This document shows, in pieces, positions 1 to 12,700 of a stretch of 64,000 nt of DNA. The DNA comes from Iris pallida. Taxonomy: Eukaryota; Streptophyta; Magnoliopsida; Asparagales; Iridaceae. The first letter of the stretch is position 1; each line of letters opens with the position of its first letter. The position numbers and the translations under genes were made by a program. The stretch spans positions 23,379,917 to 23,443,916 of the forward strand of contig JANAVB010031417.1 of NCBI GenBank assembly GCA_029216955.1, given 5' to 3'. The notes beneath the pieces were generated by a model. That model was not told the DNA's origin. It did not search any database and saw only the letters and a program-made list of their open reading frames with translations.

Positions 1-156
1 ATTTCAAAAAAAAGGTAAATGTAGAATGGGTTGGGTTTGTATGAGAATAGTAAGAAATGATAAAGTGAGCTCCGGTCCCAAAAATTGTGTGGTCAAAATT
101 TAATGTAGGAAAAAAATAATATAAAGTTTAGAATCTAGAAAGTTGGGCTCCAAATT
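1..156 (-). mobile_element. MITE copy 1, distal part (interrupted Harbinger-type MITE)
   Basis: This is the reverse complement of the inner-right part of the intact MITE at 22827-23229. The other half of the same copy lies at 22159-22358, and a retrotransposon separates the two. Bases 152-156 (AAATT) are the left target-site duplication of that insertion. The two halves sum to 356 bp, so about 47 bp should lie to the left of the window edge if this copy is full length like copy 3 (403 bp). Confidence 0.85.
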
Positions 157-3100
157 TGTAATGTCCCAAATTCGTGATACGTATTTAGTGTACGTATACG
201 TGTTTTGGACCCATATTTTATTTAGTCATGATTAGTTATCTTGGTTTATTTTGCATTTGGCTTGGTTTTATTGGCATTGATAGTTCAATTGGTTTTAGTG
301 GTTCATTGGTTTATTTTTGGATTAGTGAGGCTTGGTTTATTTCATGATTCATTTGGTTTAATTACTAGAGAAAGGGTTTATTGGCCTTGACTTGGTTCAC
401 CTTGGTTTATCTTGGCTTGGTTTATTTTGGGTTGACATGGAGAACCACCACCCTACCGTAAATATCAATTTCCCCTCTCTCTCTCCTCATTTATTTTCTT
501 CATCTTCTTCCTCATTACTCTTTCCTCTCCACCATTAACACCCCACCAACCTAGGCAAGTTGCATCTTGCTATCACTTGAGGGCTACATTTTATTTGTCT
601 AATAGCTTTATTAGCTCATTTTGAGCAACATTAGAACTTGGGTTTTCTCCATTTGGAGCTTGGAATTTTGTAGATCTAGGATTGAAGTATTTTTGAATTT
701 TGGTGGTTTTGATCTATAAAACTTGTTCATTTTCATGTTTTGATTGTTCCATGCGGAAGAGAATTTAATTTTACACAACTTAGACCTTTGCAAAGTGGAT
801 TTTCGTTGAGATTTGACCTAGTTATGGTCTTTTGAAATTTTGAGTTCCATGGCCATTGCTCTCAGCTTTGGGGAAGAAGACCCCCTGTCCCGAGCGCAAT
901 CCAGCTAGCCCAGCGCTCTTTAGCGCTGGCGCCACTCACCCAGTCTAGCCCAGCGCTCTTTAGCGCTGGCGCTGCCTAGCCCAGCGCCTCTTGGTGCTGG
1001 CGCAGTCCGCCCTGGCGCAATCCAGTGCTGGCGCAATCCAGTGCTGGCGCAACCCAGCCTGGCGCAGTCCAGCTTGCCCCCTCCCAGCGCAATCCAGCCA
1101 GGCACAGTCTGACCCATGCGCAGTCTGACTCAGGCGCAACCTGACTCAGGCGCAACCTGAGGCATGCGCAACCTAGTCTTGCGCAGTCTAGTGCCTGGCG
1201 CAACATGACTTGGCCTGACTCTTCCCAGCGCAGCTCACCCTGGCGCAACCTGACCCTGGCTGCCCAGCGCAGTCTGGTCTTGGCACCTATTTGTATTATA
1301 TTTTATTTCATCTTCTTTTAGTGCATGGTATTTCCTGTTTATATCCTTACGCCTTTTTGACACGACATTGATATGAGCATAATGTGAGCATAGCATGATT
1401 GATGTATTGAATTCTGTGAGCAACTTGATAGTGACCCGTGGTGGTGCACTCCAGATAAGTGAATGGCAGAGTTTATTGAGCGCCGTTGCGACGGCTCTAT
1501 TGACATGATAATGTAATATTAACCTGGACACCGTGGGTGACTTGTGAATGTATTGATAAATGAACCAGTGTGACTTGCATCATGTCTAGGGCATGGATCC
1601 CTGAGTACCACGGTCAGGGGTACATATTGAAATAAACTAAGGTTAATAACTAGAATAATTCACTAGTCATGAAGAGATGTTCCCCAGTTACAGGCGATCC
1701 CGTTATCCCGGCCGCAAATGTTTGGACTTGTAGCCTACCGACGAGTATGGCACATTTCCAGCCCACTGTTATGTGGGGCACTCTCCATTGTCACTTTAAA
1801 TGATTGAATGATTGTCGCCCTAGTGTATTGTCCTCTCTCTGATTGTCACTTTAATGATCGAACTCTCTAAATTGTCACTATAAAGTTCGCCTGGATAACC
1901 TGGATAGCTGCAGGGCCTGTGACTACTTGGAGCATCTCATTGCATCTTGCTAGTAACTAGGATTGTGATAACCCTAGTTAGTTAATGTAGAAAGCCGTAG
2001 GCAATGATTGGTCGTGATTGAATGGATGGAGTCTAGTCCAGTATAGTATTGTCTAGAAGTGATTGATTGAAAGATTGTACCAGAATGATTGAATGATTGT
2101 CACTCTAGATTGTCACTATAATGATTGTCACTCCAGATTGTTACTATAATAATTGTACTCTATTGTCACTCTAGCGTATTGTACTTTTCATTGTCACTTT
2201 TATCATTGTACTCTCTCATTTTCACCATAATGATTGTCACTCCAGATTGTTACTATAATGATTGTACTCTATTGTCACTCTAGCGTATTGTACTCTTCAT
2301 TGTCACTTTTATTATTGTACTCTCTCATTTTCACCATAATGATTGTCACCTTTAGCAATAAATGATCAGATACTAAGTTCTGTTCAGGCGAAGGGTTACA
2401 ATCTCGGTCCTTGTTTGGTTTAAGGATTGTAACCTGGCTTCCGAAATAGTACCTTCTTCTTCTCTTCATATACTGCCCAGCTATATTTTATTTAGCATGA
2501 TTCTCCAGTTGTCTTATGTCAATGATGCTTCACTTAGTTATTTTCTCTGATTGGGATAAGTGCATTGGTAGTGCACAAACCCCAATCTGTGTTACTTATT
2601 GTGTTCTTACATGTTGAATGCTAATGATTTGTTGGTTTCCTTAAGTGAAGTCTCCTTTGTGGCACTTGCTCTTTCTGGGGTCTGACCCAGCTGGTTTTGT
2701 ATGGCCAGATACCGGAGCAGCACCAAAGGATCTCCCTGCTTTTCAGCCCGATGGTGGTCACCAGGCGTAACCAGGGCATCGAATGGGTTTCTTTTGTTCT
2801 CCCACTGTAATATTGTAAATTATTCTTTTGAGGCGTTTAGCCGACGAGCAAGTGTTAGCTCGATTGCAGCTTTACTTATTGTCTGCCTACGGGCTGTAAC
2901 ATGATTGACAAACCCCGAAGGTTGATCATGTATGACTGAACTCTTGCTAGTCCTCACATTTTATAACGACTAGCTTCATGATCATTCTGAATATGTAATG
3001 TATGGGACGCCTTACTATTGTGTATTTGGTGGTCTGACATCTTGTAACTATTTTTAGTTGGTTGAGATTGAGACAATAGGCTATTTTACGACCTTAAGAG

Positions 3101-3232
3101 ACTGATGGATTGTAGTGAAACCCTCACATATCTAGACAGCCGTGACCGTATAGCGGTGTGGATTCCATTCCGTTATACGTAGCTGGCTATGTACGCCCCC
3201 GCTCTCCAGTATTCTGGTTCTGGGGCGTGACA
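157..3232 (+). repeat. 5' LTR of outer element
   Basis: It is a TG...CA bounded repeat matching 5136-5920 joined to 19860-22153. It contains a GGCGCA/GCGCT-rich degenerate array at about 885-1275. A second array of roughly 115-bp units built from ATTGTCACTY and ATTGTACTCT phrases lies at about 2090-2345. The conserved LTR end phrase CTCCAGTATTCTGGTTCTGGGG is near 3205-3226. No host gene is present. Short open frames here are repeat translations. Confidence 0.92.
885..1275 (+). repeat. GGCGCA / GCGCT motif array inside the outer LTR
   Basis: Degenerate short repeats such as GGCGCAATCCAGTGCT and GGCGCAACCTGACTCA recur for nearly 400 bp. Their cores are partly self-complementary (GCGCT...AGCGC). 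The matching copy in the 3' LTR is at about 19860-20195. It occupies the same LTR position as the unrelated-sequence arrays in the two inner LTR families. Confidence 0.8.
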
Positions 3233-3488
3233 TGGTTTAAGTGGTGGCCCATGCAGGTCTTGTTAATCAAGATATGTGAGGGTTTACCGGATAGATGTCT
3301 CAATCTGTACTCTCCTTTGATCTCCACTCGTGTCTTCATATCTCCTTGAATTCCTGACTTGATAACATGCTTGTATTATTGATCTATCCTGGTCCTTCCT
3401 TAATATCCCTGATGTCATTTGCTCCAGTGACATCGTTCCTGTTGATCAGCCAGAAGGAGCTCAGTCCTCAGCAGCAGCCTTCCGAGCC

Positions 3489-4715
3489 GTGCCTCCTGGA
3501 GAACCAGTACCGCCAGTTCAGCCCGTCCAGCCAGCAGGGTCAGAGGACGGAGGCTTGGTAGGACTCATCCGTGAGTTGCTTGCGTCCCAAGATCGTCAGG
3601 GAGATGCCCTGCACCAAGTAGTACAAGATGCTCTGAATAGAAGTGGTCCTCGAGGTAACAGTGTGGTCAACAGTTTCAAGCGCCTGAACCCTCCATTCTT
3701 CGATGGCAGCGAGGATGCCATTGCTGCCGATGCTTGGCTACAGGATACATAGGTGATTCTCGAAGCCGCGAAGACTCCAGAAGACGAGAAGGTGGCTGTG
3801 GTGCACCTACAGTTATTGGATTTAGCCCGCAGTTGGTGGGCCGCACAAGCAGTGGGATTGGCAACACTTGTCTCCTGGGCAGTATTCAGCAAAAAGTTCC
3901 AGACCAAGTATTATGATGCAGTGGCTCGATATGACTTGCAGACCAGGTTCAGTAATCTTAAGCAGATGAGGAGGACGGTCGACGGTTATGCGGCCGAGTT
4001 TTCCAGACTCAATCGGTTTGCTCCCACCTTGGTGGCAACCGAGTTTGACAGAGCGCAGAGGTTCCAGCAGGGACTTCACCTGGAGATTATATTGGCAGTA
4101 GAACAGTTCGAGCATCAGACCTATGATGCGGTGTTGCGAGCAGCGAGGAGGCACGAGTATACCTCCCAGAGAATAGTGGACAGGACCGGAGGTCGGAAGC
4201 GGTCCCATAGTCAAATGAACCAGTCTTCGGCACCACCCCCAGCAGCTAGGACTTTAACTATTGGAGCTCCGAGGCGAGCAGCTTCAGTTACGTCGGACCA
4301 GCACTCAACCTTGACGTACTCTCAGCAGAAACAGAAGCCAGCGCAGTCTTCCGCCGTGGGCTGTTCTTATTGTGGGAAGCCTGGACACGTGGTAGCAGAG
4401 TGTCGCAAGGCGTTAGGATTGTGTTTATTGTGTGGAGCACCGGACCATAGGGTGGGGTCCTGCCCGTTCAGAGTTGATTCAGCATCGATAGTATCTAGTC
4501 CCTCTGTTAGGGGACCAGCACCAGCACCAGCACCAGCTCCAGTTCACCAGCAACAGCAGTTCCCGTTCCCGAGGCCCTTGCCGACTCAGGTCCAGACTTT
4601 CCAGCAACAGAACCCGCGACAGTTTGCCTTAGCCCAGGCTCAGGTTCAGAATTGGCCGAGAGGTATATGTGTCCTCTCATCTTGCTTTTCTACCGTCATT
4701 ATGCGGGATGCATGA
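3489..4715 (+). pseudogene. gag pseudogene of outer element
   Basis: Gag is the nucleocapsid/capsid precursor of the retrotransposon. The frame at 3489-3752 continues in the same frame at 3753-4715 after an in-frame TAG (3750-3752), which replaces a coding codon in the capsid region. Two intact CCHC zinc knuckles are visible, CSYCGKPGHVVAEC and CLLCGAPDHRVGSC, preceded by the capsid segment shared with the inner element. A proline/glutamine-rich tail follows. At about 4660-4705 the sequence jumps to the end of integrase, so protease, reverse transcriptase, RNase H and most of integrase are deleted. The last ~15 residues of the open frame are junction sequence. Confidence 0.85.
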
Positions 4716-4950
4716 CGTATTTCATGTATCCTAATTGCGACGGAACATCCCGGACCCGAGCCATATCCTAGGTCATTCGAAACTGGTTATTGGTACCAAC
4801 CTTTTCGTATGAGGAGAGGCCCGTGTCCATGTTTGACCAAAGAGAGAGACCTCAAGCGCAAGACTATCAGTTCAGTCCGTGTTGCTTAAGAGTCATCCCT
4901 CTTTGGGAGAGTCAAACTTGGGAGCATGAGGATGATATCTGATCAGGTCA
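4700..4950 (+). pseudogene. Integrase C-terminus / chromodomain remnant of outer element
   Basis: The DNA matches the inner element at about 14385-14645, where the protein reads VHDVFYVSQLRR followed by a chromodomain-like tail. Here the reading frame is broken by stops and small indels. About 185 bp of internal 3' sequence and the purine tract follow up to the 3' LTR at 5136. Confidence 0.75.
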
Positions 4951-5135
4951 TCCCGGCTGGTTTGACTCGTAAGGTGTAATATCTTCCTTATGCCTTACGC
5001 TTCGAATCCTTGCTTGCATGAATGATTGTATGATTGATTGGTAGTGGTAGATTGCCTATGATAGAATAGCTTTTCCTTACATCTCTAGCCTCTTGATTAA
5101 ATTCCGAGGACGGAATTCTTTTAAGGTGGGTAGGA

Positions 5136-5920
5136 TGTAATGTCCCAAATTCGTGATACGTATTTAGTGTACGTCTACGTGTTTTGGACCCATATTTTAT
5201 TTAGTCATGATTAGTTATCTTGGTTTATTTTGCATTTGGCTTGGTTTTATTGGCATTGATAGTTCAATTGGTTTTAGTGGTTCATTGGTTTATTTTTGGA
5301 TTAGTGAGGCTTGGTTTATTTCATGATTAATTTGGTTTAATTACTAGAGAAAGGGTTTATTGGCCTTGACTTGGTTCACCTTGGTTTATCTTGGCTTGGT
5401 TTATTTTGGGTTGACATGGAGAACCACCACCCTACCATAAATATCAATTTTCCCTCTCTCTCTCCTCATTTATTTTCTTCATCTTCTTTCTCATTACTCT
5501 TTCCTCTCCACCATTAACACCCCACCAACCTAGGCAAGTTGCATCTTGCTATCACTTGAAGGCTACATTTTATTTGTCTAATAGCTTTATTAGCTCATTT
5601 TGAGCAACATTAGAACTTGGGTTTTCTCCATTTGGAGCTTGGAATTTTGTATATCTAGGATTGAAGTATTTTCGGATTTTGGTGGTTTTGATCTATAAAA
5701 CTTGTTCATTTTCATGTTTTGATTGTTCCATGTGGAAGAGAATTTAATTTTACACAACTTAGACCTTTGCAAAGTGGATTTTCGTTGAGATTTGACCTAG
5801 TTATGGTCTTTTGAAATTTCGAGTTCCATGGCCATTGCTCTCAGCTTTGGGGAAGAAGACCCCCTGTCCCGAGCGCAATCCAGCTAGCCCAGCGCTCTTT
5901 AGCGCTGGCGCCACTCATCC
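5136..5920 (+). repeat. 3' LTR of outer element, first segment
   Basis: It begins TGTAATGTCCC and is collinear with the 5' LTR. It breaks off at CGCCACTCATCC, where the second-level LTR (5921 onward) is inserted. It resumes at 19860. Bases 5916-5920 (CATCC) are the left target-site duplication; the right copy is CACCC (19855-19859), one mismatch. Confidence 0.92.
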
Positions 5921-6539
5921 TGTAATGCCTGTGGTTCATATTACGTATTTGGAATACGTGTACGTATTTTATCTTGTATTACTTAATTCCTGGCTTAGCT
6001 TTTCCTTCTTGGCTCGGTTTATTCTTGGCCCGGGGTTGGCTTGGTTCGGTTGGGATTGTTTTTGGTTCATCATGAACCATGGATGAACCCCCTACCTACC
6101 ACCACCTTTGGTATTTATTACCATTCTTCTTTCTCTCTCTTCATTACTCTTCTTCTTCTTCTATTTACTACTTCACCTACCAGAGAGAGAGAGAGAGGTC
6201 TAGGCAAGTGCAACTTGCTTCATGGAGGAACTCAAATTTTATTGCTTCATTCTCTTCCTTACAGCATTTTAACTAACTTTAGAACTTGGCATTTTCACTT
6301 TCCATGGCTAGATTCTTGTAGATCTATATTTACCTTATTTTCGGATTTCTTGGGTTTTGATTTACTTAATCATGTTATTTCTGAGTTTTGATGGTTCCAT
6401 GTTGTAGAGAATTTTATTCTGCCCCATTTTGACCTATGGAAGTTCGGATTTGGGCTCCGGATGATAGAGTTATGCAACTTGGAAGCCATGGCTTATGGTG
6501 TACTTCTTCTCGGAAATTTGGAGAAGAAGCACAGTCCTG

Positions 6540-6739
6540 AGCCGTATGGTAGCACTTGACCGCATGAACATTCATGCGGCAAGTCAGTTCCAACAGCATG
6601 CACTATTGCCTTGACTTGACCGCATGACAAGTTCATGCGGCATGTATTCCTTCTCAGCCGCATGACTGAGGCCCAGTCCTTCCTGGCCGCATGGATTTCC
6701 AGCAACCCTGAGCCGCATGAACTCAACGCTCGCGAGCCG
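6540..6739 (+). repeat. CCGCATG motif array of the solo LTR, left part
   Basis: Repeated CCGCATG or its complement CATGCGG occurs every 15-35 bp. One perfect hairpin is CCGCATGAA, CA, TTCATGCGG at about 6560. The array was cut by the inner element at 6739 and continues at 17857-18210, with GACCGCAT and AGCCGCATG units. Confidence 0.85.
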
Positions 6740-9677
6740 TGTCACTTCCCGTTCCCAGGATACGTATTTTTAATACATGTACTGCTTAAATGTATTTATT
6801 TAATATTTATCATGTATTGTTTCGTATTTAAATCTCTTTAAATTCATGTTAATTAAATTCCTGCAATTAATTTTCTGTATTTTACTTCCTGCTTTTATTC
6901 TCTGCTTTAGCTTACTTTAGGTTTGGCCTAGGTTGGTTTATTTTCGGGTTATGGTGGTTCATCATGAACCGAACCCACATCACCATTTAAAGCCCCCAAC
7001 TCTTTCTCTCTCTTCATTACTCTCCTTCTTCTTTCTCATTACTCTCTCCACCTACCAAACCCATAGGCAAGTACATCTTGCTTCTTCATGAGGACCCATT
7101 TTTATGGTTCCATTCTCTTTCCCTTGTGATTCTAAGAGAGTTTAGAACTTGGCATTTTTCGTTTTGAAATTTTATTTTTAGTAGATCTAGGAATTAGTTA
7201 TTTTCGGATTTTGGTGGTTTTGATCTATCAAACTTCTTTGTTTTCAAGTTTTGATGGTTCCATGTTGTAGAGAATTTTATTCTACCCAATTTTGACCTTT
7301 GAAAAGTTGGATTTAGACTTATTTTGACCAAGTTATGGATTTTGAAGCTTTGGGTTCAAACCATGGAGTTCTTGCTGATTGGAGAAGACAGTGGGCAGTG
7401 TACGCGAGCTTTTTAGCTTGCGCCACTGAGCTGCGCACGCTCTTTAGCGCAGTGCAGTCTGCCTCATACGCTGCCTTTTGGCGGCGTATGGTCTTGTATA
7501 CGCTACCTTGATGAGGAGTCGTATGGACTTGCATACGCTGCCTTGAAGAGGAAGCGTATGGAGTACATACGCTGCCTTGAAGAGGAAGCGTATGGAGTAC
7601 ATACGCTGCCTTGAAGAGGAGTCGTATGGAGTCCATACGCTAGCTTGACTTGAGCGTAGCTTGACTTGAGCGTAGCTTGACCTGAGCGTACGCTGACTTG
7701 AGCGTAGCTTGACCTGAGCGTACGCTGACTTGAGCGTAGCTTGACCTGAGCGTAGCTTGACCTGAGCGTACGCTGACTTGAGCGTAGCTTGACCTGAGCG
7801 TACGCTGACTTGAGCGTAGCTTGACCTGAGCGTAGCTTGACTTGAGCGTAGCTTGACCTGAGCGTACGCTGACTTAAGCGTAGGCTGACTTGAGCGTAGG
7901 CTGACATGAGTGTAGCCTGCTTACCCTGGATCCTCTATAGCCCTGTATATTGATATTTTATTAGATATTTAACGTCCATTTTATATCCTTACGCCTTTTG
8001 GCATAAACTTGATATAATCATGATATGTTAATATTTCTGTTAAATATAGATTGTTACGTGGGATGTACCATGTGTCGTGAATTGAGTTATAGATACCCCG
8101 ATTGACCGGAATTAAACCATGAGAGTTGTAGACTCGACCCCACTGAATACTAGTTGACTTTCATGCCTTGTCACCATTAATAATGATTGTGATCTTGACT
8201 AATAATTGATCATGCGTTCCTAATTGGAACTAAGAGACTGGCTAGTCGTCTTATTGAATTGAATGAATGAGACACATTCATATTAATTATGAACTATTGA
8301 AATCGACCGGCTAATCCCAAATATTGGCATAAAGGCACGTGCATGCTTCAACTCATTTATTATTTATTTATCTTACCAAAGAAGCATGTGTACTTTATGG
8401 TCAAGGCATGATTACTCCGTGGTTAGTTTTGATTGTTGCATTACGCTATGTAAGACCTACAACCTGACCGCACTGGTATCATTGTAGAGTTGTGCATATC
8501 GTACCCCGTACGAAAGTACTCATTCTGAATGACCATGATCCACGGCATGGTACTTCACTCAACGTAGAGACTATTAAGCTAAATAAAATAATGATTGCAT
8601 GGAGAGAATGGATTCCCGAGTTCTTACATGGCAGCCCTCTTGGGGACTATTAAGTGCCCGACAGGCCGGCTGGTTCCCACAGATACTGCAAACCTGCCAC
8701 ACGGGCAGGAAGCGGTATCTGCTTATATTATATTAATTATTGTATATTAATGACGGGCGTCCCGCTGGGACTCGTCTAATTCATGATTGGCGCAATTGAT
8801 TGACTGGGTAAACTAGCCTTGCTTGCTCATAGTCAGAACTGAGGAATCCTCATTGCATAAAACCAAGGTAACTTGGGACTTACAGTAGCAAGCCGTAGTA
8901 GTTGAATGGTCGTTTAAATTGATTTGTTTGTGTACTGTACCTACTCTGTTACTTAACTGAGATGATCAGAATGTCAGGACATGACGGGCCAACTTCTGTC
9001 CTTGTTTGGTTGGGAGGTTGGTTCGAAGTGTCGTGATGTTGTGTGAGTCCTAGTAGATAGCAGAGATCTATTATCATATTCTCTTATTACTGGCTTCATT
9101 CCTCATATCGTGCTCCCTTGCGGTACTTGCTATTAGAAGTCTAACCTCTCTGGTTTTGCATGGCCAGATTTAGAGCCAGTCCCCGGGGATCCAGCTTACT
9201 TCTACCTCCAAGATGGTCAACACTAGAGGGATGATCGCAGGAGGACTCGAGTGGGTTTCTTACTTCCCCGCCCGTTTTGTTATCTACTTTATACTTTGCC
9301 GTTTGGCACCGACATGTTAGTCGGATTGTCTTGTACCTACTTTTGCATAATTGTAACTAAGTAAGGCTGCAGCTGCTAACAATTGTGTATACTTACTACA
9401 TCATCTGGCTGTATTTTGTAAAGCCAGATATCAAGAACATTTTGACTGAGCGTTTGGGACGCCTTACTGCTTTATCTCATATATTCTCTATTTCTGTTTC
9501 TTGTTTAAATGATTGAGACAATAGATGGGAAGTGACCATAGTGAGACTTTTATGTAGTATGCACCCCCTCGTCTTGTAGACAGCATTGATCGTATTATAC
9601 GGTATTCATCTACCCGTAATACGTAGCTGGCTGAGTCATTCCTCCGCTCTCCAGTATTCTGGTTCTGGGGCGTGACA
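6740..9677 (+). repeat. 5' LTR of inner element
   Basis: It is a TG...CA repeat collinear with 14867-17856. It contains four 34-bp CATACGC...GCGTATG units (about 7497-7643) followed by sixteen 16-bp units (about 7664-7910) alternating GCGTAGCTTGACCTGA and GCGTACGCTGACTTGA. The rest is AT-rich LTR without host genes. Confidence 0.93.
7497..7915 (+). repeat. 34-bp hairpin units and 16-bp unit array in 5' LTR
   Basis: There are four 34-bp units, each starting CATACGC (TATACGC in the first) and carrying GCGTATG or TCGTATG near its end, so each can fold on itself. They run into sixteen 16-bp units. The 3' LTR counterpart (about 15624-16098) has six 34-bp units and fifteen 16-bp units. Long minus-strand open frames over this region are repeat translations, not genes. 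Confidence 0.9.
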
Positions 9678-9792
9678 AGGTTTTAGTGGTGGCCCATGCA
9701 GGTCTGATTTCAGACTTGTGGGGTGTTTAATAGGATATCTCAATCACACATGTTTCCCCTTGATCTCATGATTCGTTACTCTCAACTCTAGC

Positions 9793-12700
9793 TTGACATT
9801 CCAGTATCCTTTGACTTCATTGATCCTTCATGTCCGGTCGTTTGATTGTTCTCTTGTCCCTTTTCTTAGGGGCACTTCGTCCGCACCTGTCAGAGCTGGA
9901 CAGCAACAACATGGACAGCAACATGGACAACCTGACCATGATGGTCAGCAACAAGGGCCGGTACTAACTCAGGAGACTACCCAGGAAGAAGTAATAGTGG
10001 AAGCAGCAGCTGGACCGCAGTATCCGGATGTTCCACCACCACCAACAGTTCCACCTACCCCTGTGGAAGTAGGTACACCAGTCCTTCTGGAGATCATGAG
10101 AGAGATGATAGCTACTCAGCAACACCAGATGTTAGCCCAGCAGCGCATGCACGCTCAGTTACAAGAGCAGAATGTACTACTCAACCAAGGGTTGCAGACA
10201 GCTTTGGAAAGAGGGGCAAGGCCGGATTCTGGGGCATCGACCAGATTTTGCAAGTTCAATCCCCGCCGTTTTGAAGGAACGGAGGATGCCATCTCAGCAG
10301 ATGCATGGCTTAAGGATATTGAGGCTATTTTGACAGCCGCTAAGGTGCCGGCAGAAGAACGTGTGGATCAGGTGAAGTTGTTACTTCAGGATCTCGCACG
10401 TGATTGGTGGGAATCAGAGGAGGTAGGCATCAGACGTCCTGTGGCTTGGGACGATTTTACAGCAAGATTCAAGACGAAGTACTATGGAGTTGTGGCCCAG
10501 TTTGAGCTACAACAGAAGTTTATCAACCTCAAACAGGCCGGCAAGACGGTAGATGCTTATGCAGCAGAATTCTGCAGATTGAGTAGGTTTGCCCCAGAGA
10601 TGGTAGCGACGGAGCGCCAGAGGGCTATGAGGTTTCAGCAAGGGTTTAATCTTGAGCTCTTGCAATTGATAGAGGGGCACAATTACCAGACTTTTGATGA
10701 GATATTGACGGCAACCCGAAGGCATGAGATCACCATTCAGAGGATCACAGTAAGGACTGGAGGTCAGAAGAGATCTCACAGTCAGATTGAAGGAGGAGGG
10801 AGAGCAGCGCCCCGAACAACAGCACCATCCCTTGGCATTCGCATTCACGATGTGGCAATGCGAGGGCCAGCACCACCACCCAGGCAGCAGCAGCAACAGA
10901 AGAAGAACCAGCAACCCCCAGCGGGCTGTACTTATTATGGAAAGATGGGGCACACTAGAGATGTGTGTCGGGCATTAAACGGACTGTGTTTGATATATGG
11001 AAATCCAGATCATCGGGTTACCACATGTCCCATGAATTCGAGGTCAGGAGGACCAGGGCAACAGTTTTCTACTCTGCCAGCACCAGGGGCAGGACAGTAT
11101 CGAGGACCAGCAGTGGCAGTGAGACCATTGGCCCAGCGTCCGTTAATGCCGCAGGCTCAGATGTTTCGGCAGCAGGGACCGCCGATACAGCAACACCAGC
11201 ATAGACCACCCCAGCATCATCAAGAAAGGGGCCAGCAGCAGCACCAGGCTAGGCCACAGCATGGGAACCAGCAAGGAGGTCGAGGGCAGGCATTCACACT
11301 ATCCTTGGAGGAGACATTAACATCGGGAGATATTGTGGCAGGTAACATCCTCGTCGCCTCATATCCCGCAGTAGCATTGTTTGATTCGGGAGCATCACAC
11401 TCATTTATATCTGCACAATTTGCGACACGGCTAGAAATAGAGTTCGAGGCATTGCCAGGGAGGTTGAATATACTCACTGGCAATGGGCTCGTAGGAGTTA
11501 GTAGCGTTATTCTAGCGTGTAGTGTTGTAGTTTGCGGGCATTCCTTACCCGCCCAGTTGATAGAATTTTCTGTTGGAAATTTCGACGTTATCTTAGGCAT
11601 GGACTGGCTGAAAGACAGTCATGCGACAATAGATTGTCGTAGTGGGAGTGTATCTTTTGATATTCCAGGCATAAAAAGATTCACCTTAGTCAGATTAGAG
11701 ACAACTCAGCAAGAGCAAGGAGTAATAACGGCAATGGAAGAAGTTCAGGTTCCGAAGGTAGTTGAAGAATTTTTAGACGTATTTCCCGAAGAACTTTCCG
11801 GTCTGCCACCGGTTAGAGATATTGAGTTCAGTATAGAATTGGCACCTGGGACTAAACCGATATCAGATCGGGTTTACAGAATGGCGGATTCAGAGCAGGC
11901 CAAGGTATATCAGCACATAGAGGAACTGAAGGAAAAGAAGTTTATCCAAGCTAGCATATCACCATGGGCAGCACCAGTGGTACTTGTAGGGAAGAAGGAT
12001 GGGTCATCCAGATTGTGCATCGATTACAGGAAGCTTAACGCGGCGACAGTAAAGAACAAGTACCCACTACCCAGGATCGACGACTTGTTTGATCAGTTGA
12101 GCAGAGCTAGAGTTTTCTCCAAGATAGATCTTCGTTCAGGGTATCATCAAGTGAGGGTTCGAAAGGAAGACATTCCCAAGACAGCATTCAGGTCGAAGTA
12201 TGGACATTATGAATTCTTAGTAATACCGTTTGGTTTGACCAATGCTCCAGCTATATTCATGGATTTGATGAACCGCATCTTTATGTCATATTTAGATCAG
12301 TTTGTCGTGGTATTTCTCGACAACATTCTCGTATACTCTGTTAGTGAAGAGGAGCATGAAGACCACCTCAGGAAAGTGTTACAGGTTCTGAGAGAGAACC
12401 AGTTGTATGCCAAGCTCAGCAAGTGTGAGTTTTGGTCGGATTACATTTCATTTTTGGGTCATATCATATCAGGAGCTGGAGTAGCAGTGGATCCCAAGAA
12501 GGTAGAAGCAGTAGAGAGTTGGCCAGTACCCAAGACCGTAGCTGATGTACGGAGTTTCTTGGGATTGGCAGGATATTACAGAAGGTTTGTATCAGATTTT
12601 GTAAGACTTTCAGCACCCATGACCCGCTTGACACGGAAGGATGTACCATTCGTCTGGTCGGCAGAATATCAGGCATCATTTGAGAATCTGAAGCAGAAGT

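Noticed and set aside
7319..7907. Long minus-strand frames with repeated SYAQVKLRS-type translations (also 15446-16086 and 920-1531)
   Set aside because: These are translations of short tandem repeats inside LTRs.
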